Below, one piece after another: positions 59,657-64,000 of a stretch of 64,000 nt of DNA. The notes under the pieces were generated by a model, which ran no database searches, was not told where the DNA came from, and saw only the letters and a program-made list of their open reading frames with translations. Each line of letters begins with the position of its first letter. The first letter of the stretch is position 1. A program made the position numbers and the translations under genes. Origin of the DNA: an uncultured bacterium (GTDB lineage: Bacteria > Pseudomonadota > Alphaproteobacteria > Rhodospirillales > Rhodospirillaceae); contig CAISTS010000032.1 of NCBI GenBank assembly GCA_903888485.1, forward strand, positions 124,001 to 188,000. The letters run 5' to 3'.

Positions 59657-59704
59657 GCGCGCGATAGGGAAAAGTGGGAACCGGTTTTCCCGGTCATCGC
59701 GCGC
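59657..59704. repeat. Compound palindromic repeat downstream of cobT
   Basis: Outer arms GCGCGCGAT (59657-59665) and ATCGCGCGC (59696-59704) enclose inner arms GGGAAAA (59667-59673) and TTTTCCC (59685-59691). The core GAAAAGTGGGAACCGGTTTT resembles dispersed intergenic palindromes known from alphaproteobacteria. It lies between the convergent cobT and LysR genes and could act as a bidirectional terminator. A related sequence may be at 55597-55636. Confidence 0.7.
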
Positions 59705-59716
59705 CAACAATTTGAA

Positions 59717-60649
59717 TCAGGCGGCCTTCTTCGCCGGCTTGGGCTGCATCTTGCCCACCAGTCGTCCGTGATCGCTCGCGATCTCGGCGGCGAGGAAGTC
59801 GTAGAGCGCGCGGATGCGGCCCGAACGGCGCATGTCGGCGTGGGTCACCAGCCAGATCTCCAGGCGATGATCGAAGGTCTCGGGCATGACGCGTTGCAGT
59901 GAAGGCTCGGCGTCGGCGAGCACGCAGTCATGCGCGCCCAGCCCAATTCCTGCGAGCGTCGCGGTGAGCTGGCCGATGAAGCTCGACGAGCGATGCACGA
60001 TCTTCTCGTTGCCGAAGCAGCGCTCGAGCCTTTGCACGGCTTTGTTGCGCGTGCCCATGTTCTCGTCGAATCCGACCAGGAAGTGATTGCGCAGATGCGC
60101 GACCTCCGTCGGCTCGCCATGTTTGGCGAGGTATTCCTTCGACCCATAAAGCCCCATCACCATCTCGCCGACATGGCGCGCGATGAGGTCGGGCTGATCG
60201 GGGCGGAACATGCGGATGGCGATATCGGCTTCGCGGCGCACGAGATTGGCGGCGCGGTTGTCCACCAGCACTTCGACACAGACGCCGGGGTAGGTGGTGT
60301 GAAAAGCGGCGAGGCGCTTAGGGAGCCACAGCGCGCCCAAGCCTTCGGTCACCGACAGGCGCACGGTTCCGGAGAGCCCCTGCTGCGCGGCGTCGGCCTG
60401 GCGTTCGATGGCGAGCGCTTCTTCTTCGACGCGGCGCGCGCCGGCGAGCACGTGCTCGCCCGCATCGGTCAGCAACAGCCCGCGCGGTGTGCGCTGGAAC
60501 AGCTGCGCCTTCAATTGCTCCTCGAGCGCGGCGATACGGCGCGACAAGGTCGGCTGGCTGACCCGCAGTTTGCGCGCCGCCTGCGACAGCCCCCCGGTCT
60601 CGGCGACCGCTATGAAGTCGCGGAGGATGCTCCAATCCATGGTATTCAT
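59717..60649 (-). CDS. LysR-family transcriptional regulator
   Basis: A 310-residue LTTR. N-terminal winged helix: WSILRDFIAVAETGGLSQAA followed by RVSQPTLSRRIAALEEQL. The C-terminal effector domain is the periplasmic-binding-protein-like type (VRLSVTEGLGALWLPKRLAA). The effector is unknown. The gene that LysR proteins usually control is divergent; here that would be the exported protein at 60763. The intergenic region is AT-rich. Confidence 0.92.
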   Translation of the reverse strand: MNTMDWSILRDFIAVAETGGLSQAARKLRVSQPTLSRRIAALEEQLKAQLFQRTPRGLLLTDAGEHVLAGARRVEEEALAIERQADAAQQGLSGTVRLSVTEGLGALWLPKRLAAFHTTYPGVCVEVLVDNRAANLVRREADIAIRMFRPDQPDLIARHVGEMVMGLYGSKEYLAKHGEPTEVAHLRNHFLVGFDENMGTRNKAVQRLERCFGNEKIVHRSSSFIGQLTATLAGIGLGAHDCVLADAEPSLQRVMPETFDHRLEIWLVTHADMRRSGRIRALYDFLAAEIASDHGRLVGKMQPKPAKKAA

Positions 60650-60762
60650 ATTGTTTCGCCCTCATATGATAATTTGGCCAATACCATGCAAATTTTTATA
60701 CGCTAAGATCCCCGACGTGAAAAGGGAAGATCGCTCCGAACGCACGCTGAGGGGTTAAGGTC

Positions 60763-61257
60763 ATGGCCAATCGTGGCTCTTTTAGGAAATATGCGGCCTC
60801 TGCCGGGCTCGTCGCACTGTTGGCGACGGTCGGCGCGGCAGCTGAAAACCCTGGCGCGGCCTGGCTGTGGTCGGCGCGGTCACCAATGGTCAATCGCTCG
60901 ACCGAGGCCCTGGCCACCGGCCATCGTGCGCGCGCGGCGTACTTTGCTCAAATAGCGCATGCCGTCACGCCGCACGCGGCTGACAAACTGATCGCCACGC
61001 AGAACCTGTGCCTCGCGCTGATTGCGCAAAATAAAAGCGACGAAGCCGATGCACACTGCCGCGCCGCCATCGGCGCGGCCGCCGCGCTCGATCCGGCGCT
61101 CGACAAGATCGTTTTTGTGCGCGGCGCGCTCACCAGCGGCGCCGAAGACAATGGAATGAATTTGAGTCTGGCGGCGACCGTGCGCGACAACATTGCGCGT
61201 GCATATGGCGCCCGCGTCGTCGATCATATGGCCGAAGATTTAGCGGCGGCTTGGTGA
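60763..61257 (+). CDS. Exported protein of unknown function
   Basis: A 164-residue protein with a signal peptide (SAGLVALLATVGAAAE). The rest is helical and resembles one TPR-like pair (ARAAYFAQIAHAV, LCLALIAQNKSDEADAHCRA). No catalytic motif. It is divergent from the LysR regulator, with a GGGGTTAAGG stretch before the ATG, and is followed after 4 bp by the DUF3291-like gene. Confidence 0.75.
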   Translation: MANRGSFRKYAASAGLVALLATVGAAAENPGAAWLWSARSPMVNRSTEALATGHRARAAYFAQIAHAVTPHAADKLIATQNLCLALIAQNKSDEADAHCRAAIGAAAALDPALDKIVFVRGALTSGAEDNGMNLSLAATVRDNIARAYGARVVDHMAEDLAAAW

Positions 61258-61261
61258 ACTC

Positions 61262-61666
61262 ATGGCCCTCGTTTCCATCACGCGTCTGCGCCTGCGCAGC
61301 TTCATCTATGAACTGCCGTTCATCTGGCATGCCGTGCGCAGCCGCCTGCAGGCCGCGCGCGCCGACGGTCATCTCGCCATGGATCTGCGCCGCTCCGGCG
61401 ACGGCGTGTATTGGACCATGACGCTTTGGCGCGACATCGCCGCTATGCGTGCTTTCATGGGCTCTGGCGCGCACCGCAGGGCGATGCCCAAGCTGATGCA
61501 CTGGTGCGATGAAGCGTCGGTCGCCCATTGGGAAAGCGATGAAACGACGCTACCGGGCTGGGACGAAGGCAAAGCCCGTCTCGCGCGCGAAGGCCGCCTG
61601 TCGAAATTGCTGAACCCGTCGCCCCTGCACACAGCGGGGCAGTTGCTCGGCTCATCGCAGAAATAA
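61262..61666 (+). CDS. Small protein with DUF3291-like fold
   Basis: A 134-residue protein. The segment GVYWTMTLWRDIAAMRAFMG followed by HRRAMPKLMHWCDEASVAHW resembles the DUF3291/dimeric alpha-beta barrel group. Some relatives are putative monooxygenases. No cofactor site can be pinned down. It ends at the stem of a bidirectional terminator. Confidence 0.72.
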   Translation: MALVSITRLRLRSFIYELPFIWHAVRSRLQAARADGHLAMDLRRSGDGVYWTMTLWRDIAAMRAFMGSGAHRRAMPKLMHWCDEASVAHWESDETTLPGWDEGKARLAREGRLSKLLNPSPLHTAGQLLGSSQK

Positions 61667-61695
61667 AAAAGCCCGCCATCACTGGCGGGCTTTTT
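61666..61695. terminator. Bidirectional rho-independent terminator
   Basis: GCCCGCCA (61671-61678) and TGGCGGGC (61683-61690) form a perfect 8-bp stem with loop TCAC; A-run on the left, T-run on the right, so it works in both directions. It serves the DUF3291-like gene on the plus strand and rpmB on the minus strand. Confidence 0.92.
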
Positions 61696-61713
61696 CGAAT
61701 GCTCTTGCCAAAC

Positions 61714-62007
61714 TTAGGCGGCTTGCTTGCCCTGGACCTTCTTGATGCGGCGCTTGATGGTCAGCGCTTCGGGCTGCAGCTTGGCGTTCGGCGTGCCCAG
61801 CAGGAACGCATCCAAACCGCCGCGCTTCTCGATGGTGCGCAGGCCGTTGGTGGTCACGCGCAGACGCACGCGCTGGCGCAGCACGTCCGACAGCAAGGTC
61901 ACCTGATGCAGGCTCGGCAGGAAGCGACGCCGGGTCTTGTTGTTGGCGTGGCTGACGTTATTACCGGACTGGACACCGCGACCGGTGGCTGCACAACGTC
62001 GCGCCAT
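61714..62007 (-). CDS. rpmB: 50S ribosomal protein L28
   Basis: A 97-residue L28 protein. Signature [35 protein letters not shown] and the C-terminal [20 protein letters not shown]. The ATG at 62007 has an AAGGA site upstream. The bidirectional terminator lies 19 bp after its stop. Confidence 0.97.
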   Translation of the reverse strand: MARRCAATGRGVQSGNNVSHANNKTRRRFLPSLHQVTLLSDVLRQRVRLRVTTNGLRTIEKRGGLDAFLLGTPNAKLQPEALTIKRRIKKVQGKQAA

Positions 62008-62145
62008 GGCTGAATTCCTTTTATAAATTGGGCTCCCTTTCATGGGAGCCCCAAGAAGCCCGGGGTTTTACCCGCTGACCCCGCCAGGGTCAAGCGTAAA
62101 ACCGGCCGTTTCCGGGCCTGCTTTTCCCAAAAAATGTAAGGTAAA

Positions 62146-62496
62146 TCAAGGCTTTGATTTAGGTGGGCGGCCCATGAGTCCCTTCATTCCGGCCAATACC
62201 TTGGCGCGCTGGCCGTCGTGGTCGCCCGCGCGCCGCATGGCCAGGACCGCGCGGCGCAGTTCCAGGAGGCGAGTCATGGCTTCCTGATCGCTGGGCTTAG
62301 GCGGTTTGGCTGACAGCTCGGCGAAGGTCTTTTCCAGCACGGCCTGCACCTGGGCGCGCCCCTTCTCCTGGATCGCCAAGGCCTCCTTGATGAGCGCGGC
62401 GCGGTTGGAGGGCGGATTGTAGGTCTTGCCGGCCGGGCGCTTTTTCGCGGGGCCGGCGGCATTCTTGCCGCCGAAGAGATTCCTCAGCCAGCTCAT
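62146..62496 (-). CDS. Small basic protein of unknown function
   Basis: A 116-residue protein starting MSWLRNLFGGK, which resembles a short amphipathic membrane-associating start. The middle is an amphipathic helix (ALIKEALAIQEKGRAQVQAV) and the C-terminus is basic. No family recognised. It begins with an ATGA overlap at the end of the membrane-anchored coiled-coil gene, so the two products probably function together. Confidence 0.7.
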   Translation of the reverse strand: MSWLRNLFGGKNAAGPAKKRPAGKTYNPPSNRAALIKEALAIQEKGRAQVQAVLEKTFAELSAKPPKPSDQEAMTRLLELRRAVLAMRRAGDHDGQRAKVLAGMKGLMGRPPKSKP

Positions 62497-63314
62497 CGCG
62501 GGGCGGCGGCCTCAAGGCGCTCGCCGAGGTTCGCCAGACGATGCTGTGCGAACGATTCATCGCTGACCATTTCGCTCGGCTGCGGCGCAGGCGCCATGCG
62601 CTTACTCGCCTGATCGTCGGCGGTCCTGAAGAGCCGGTAGGCACGCCCGAGCGCGCCGTCGTCGAAGATCTCGGCGGCGAGCTTATCGTCGCCGCTGGCG
62701 GCCAGCAGGCGTTCGTAGCGGCGCACGAAGGTGGCAAGTGCGGCGCCGGCAACCGCATCGCGCGACACCGCTTCGGCCATGCGCGAGGCAATGTCGGGAT
62801 GACTGACGGAGAAATTGAGGAACGCCTGCACGAACACGTTCACATCGCCCGCGCCGTAACGCATCCAGGCGGCAGCGGAGGCTTCGCGGGTCATCACGCC
62901 CAGACGTTCGGCCAGCACCGCGGCGCTGGCCGCCATGTCCTGCAAGGCGAGCTGGCGCGTTTCCATCGCCTGTGTGCGCGCGCCTTGCGCGTGGAGCTGC
63001 AGAAGCGTCCGCGCCTGAGTCTCAGCCTGCTGCAAACTCTGGCGGTTCTGCTGCGCGAGCTCGCCCAGTTTGCGCGCGAAGATCTCGACGGCGCGGCGCT
63101 GCTCGAGCAGCGCGACGATCAGCCACAACACAGCCAGCGGCGCGCCGGCGGCGGCAATGAGATTGATCAGCTCCAAGGGTGCCAGCTGCTGCAATCCCGC
63201 AAATCCGCCGTGGACATTGATGTAGGCGCCGGCGGCCAAGAGCCACAAGGTCGAGAGCGCGACGGCCAGGATAAGGGCGAGGCGCGCGCGCAACTGTGTG
63301 ATGATATCGTGCAC
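62493..63314 (-). CDS. Membrane-anchored coiled-coil protein
   Basis: A 273-residue protein from a GTG at 63314. Two N-terminal transmembrane helices (LILAVALSTLWLLAAGAYIN and LINLIAAAGAPLAVLWLIVA) are followed by a long helix rich in Gln, Ala and Glu (KLGELAQQNRQSLQQAETQA) likely to form a coiled coil, then a helical domain. No enzyme motif. Translationally coupled to the small basic protein. It could organise an inner-membrane complex; this is only inference. Confidence 0.75.
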   Translation of the reverse strand: MHDIITQLRARLALILAVALSTLWLLAAGAYINVHGGFAGLQQLAPLELINLIAAAGAPLAVLWLIVALLEQRRAVEIFARKLGELAQQNRQSLQQAETQARTLLQLHAQGARTQAMETRQLALQDMAASAAVLAERLGVMTREASAAAWMRYGAGDVNVFVQAFLNFSVSHPDIASRMAEAVSRDAVAGAALATFVRRYERLLAASGDDKLAAEIFDDGALGRAYRLFRTADDQASKRMAPAPQPSEMVSDESFAQHRLANLGERLEAAAPR

Positions 63315-63381
63315 GCGCTGATTCTATGTGAGGCGAGTCCGCCCGTCCAACATCATATGGTCCAATGTGATATGAAGAGCC

Positions 63382-64000
63382 ATGAGTTATCTTAACAAAG
63401 TTGAACACTGCAATCGGCGCGACATGTCGCGCTTCGTTCCCTTCACCGTCGCCGGCGTCCAATACGGCTGGCTCACGCACGAACGCGCCGCGGCGCTGCT
63501 CTCGCACCCCGAAGTCTTCGTCGTTTCCGGCCACGGCGTGGGGCTGCACCCTGCCCTTAACTCCCCTGCCACTCGCTCGAAGGCCGTCGCGCGCATCACC
63601 GCCCAGCTCGCCGCGAGTGTGCTCTTTCAAAAACCGCGCGGTGAACTCTACGCCGTGCGCAATCGTTGGGGCGAGAAGCCGGTGTTCAATATCGACCGCG
63701 CGCTGGTGCCGGCCTTCGGGCTCTGCGCCTTCGGCGTACACGTCAACGGCATCGTGCAGAAAAAGAGCGGCCCGCAACTGTGGATCGGCACACGCGCGAA
63801 GGATCTCTTGGTCGAACCCGGCAAGATGGACAACATGGTCGCGGGCGGACAGCCCGCAGGCCTCGGCCTCATGGATAACTTGATCAAGGAGTGCGGCGAA
63901 GAAGCGCACCTTGCGCCGAAAATCGCGCGCGGGGCCAAGCACGCGAGCCTAATCACCTACAGCTTCGAATCACCGCAAGGGCTGCGTGTCGATACGCTGT
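63382..64000 (+). CDS. Nudix hydrolase with DUF4743-type N-domain (cut by window end)
   Basis: An open frame of 206 codons from ATG 63382 that runs off the window. The first 120 residues fit a DUF4743-type domain found before Nudix domains in thiamine-related hydrolases (FTVAGVQYGWLTHERAAALL). The Nudix box reads GGQPAGLGLMDNLIKECGEE, with the metal-binding Glu residues in place. Nudix enzymes hydrolyse nucleoside diphosphates linked to another group. The C-terminus is not visible. Confidence 0.85.
   Translation, partial: MSYLNKVEHCNRRDMSRFVPFTVAGVQYGWLTHERAAALLSHPEVFVVSGHGVGLHPALNSPATRSKAVARITAQLAASVLFQKPRGELYAVRNRWGEKPVFNIDRALVPAFGLCAFGVHVNGIVQKKSGPQLWIGTRAKDLLVEPGKMDNMVAGGQPAGLGLMDNLIKECGEEAHLAPKIARGAKHASLITYSFESPQGLRVDTL

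Noticed and set aside
1-64000. CRISPR arrays, rRNA, insertion sequences, riboswitches
   Set aside because: No regularly spaced repeats, no rRNA sequence, no transposase motifs and no recognisable riboswitch fold were seen on reading both strands.

Overview
The window is high-GC, gene-dense chromosomal DNA from an alphaproteobacterium. This is inferred from several things seen together: the BolA / J-domain / CobS / CobT block, a DUF3035 (BamF-type) lipoprotein beside lspA and ileS, alphaproteobacterial-style xerD and aroKB neighbourhoods, a paired M16 peptidase operon, and many ATGA start/stop overlaps. The genus cannot be read from the sequence. No rRNA, CRISPR array, transposase or phage module was seen. 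One tRNA gene (Leu, CAA) is present.

Layout. 1-13 kb is housekeeping: the end of lpxK, an M23 peptidase with xseA, purD, tadA, an SLT-domain protein, ypeA, a glutamine-amidotransferase-like hydrolase coupled to rluB and rsmD, mutL and pgi. 13-21 kb holds an M16 peptidase pair, bamF, lspA and ileS. 21.3-23.7 kb is a compact three-gene cassette (AurF-type diiron protein, GNAT-like protein, ATP-grasp protein) that looks like a small tailoring or biosynthetic unit. 23.6-32.4 kb holds ribF, a MaoC hydratase, a MarR regulator, a PAS-GGDEF-EAL protein, phoU, a nucleoside transporter and the queE-queD-queC operon. 32.4-38.8 kb is an accessory region with a complete acyl-homoserine-lactone circuit: luxR, then a cytochrome P450 and luxI on the opposite strand. 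Beyond them lie two small ORFs, a GSAM-like aminotransferase, a small periplasmic protein and a cupin. 39-44.1 kb is a tandem triplication of secreted tannase/feruloyl-esterase-family enzymes. 44.3-48.1 kb holds dsbB, coq7, an HNH protein, gluQRS and a membrane acyltransferase. 48.2-48.7 kb is a decayed intergenic region with the truncated start of eutB. 48.7-64 kb is again housekeeping: xerD, aroK-aroB, a CNNM transporter, a CBS protein, bolA, a J-domain protein, cobS-cobT, a LysR regulator, rpmB and a Nudix protein that runs off the end.

The most interesting result is regulatory. A 20-bp lux-box-like inverted repeat (arms ACCTGTCAG/CTGACAGGT) lies 63 nt upstream of luxI. A second copy with identical arms lies 12.5 kb away, 61 nt upstream of the acyltransferase. 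This suggests one LuxR-AHL regulon that controls luxI-P450 and a membrane O-acyltransferase. On its other side the second box overlaps the -35 of a near-consensus sigma70 promoter (CTGACA-N17-TATAAT), which points at a strong hairpin and the eutB remnant.

Functional links. QueE/D/C make the preQ0 precursor of queuosine, and GluQRS, also in this window, glutamylates queuosine in tRNA-Asp. CobS/CobT belong to aerobic cobalamin synthesis, while the only B12-dependent enzyme seen here (EutB) is a remnant.
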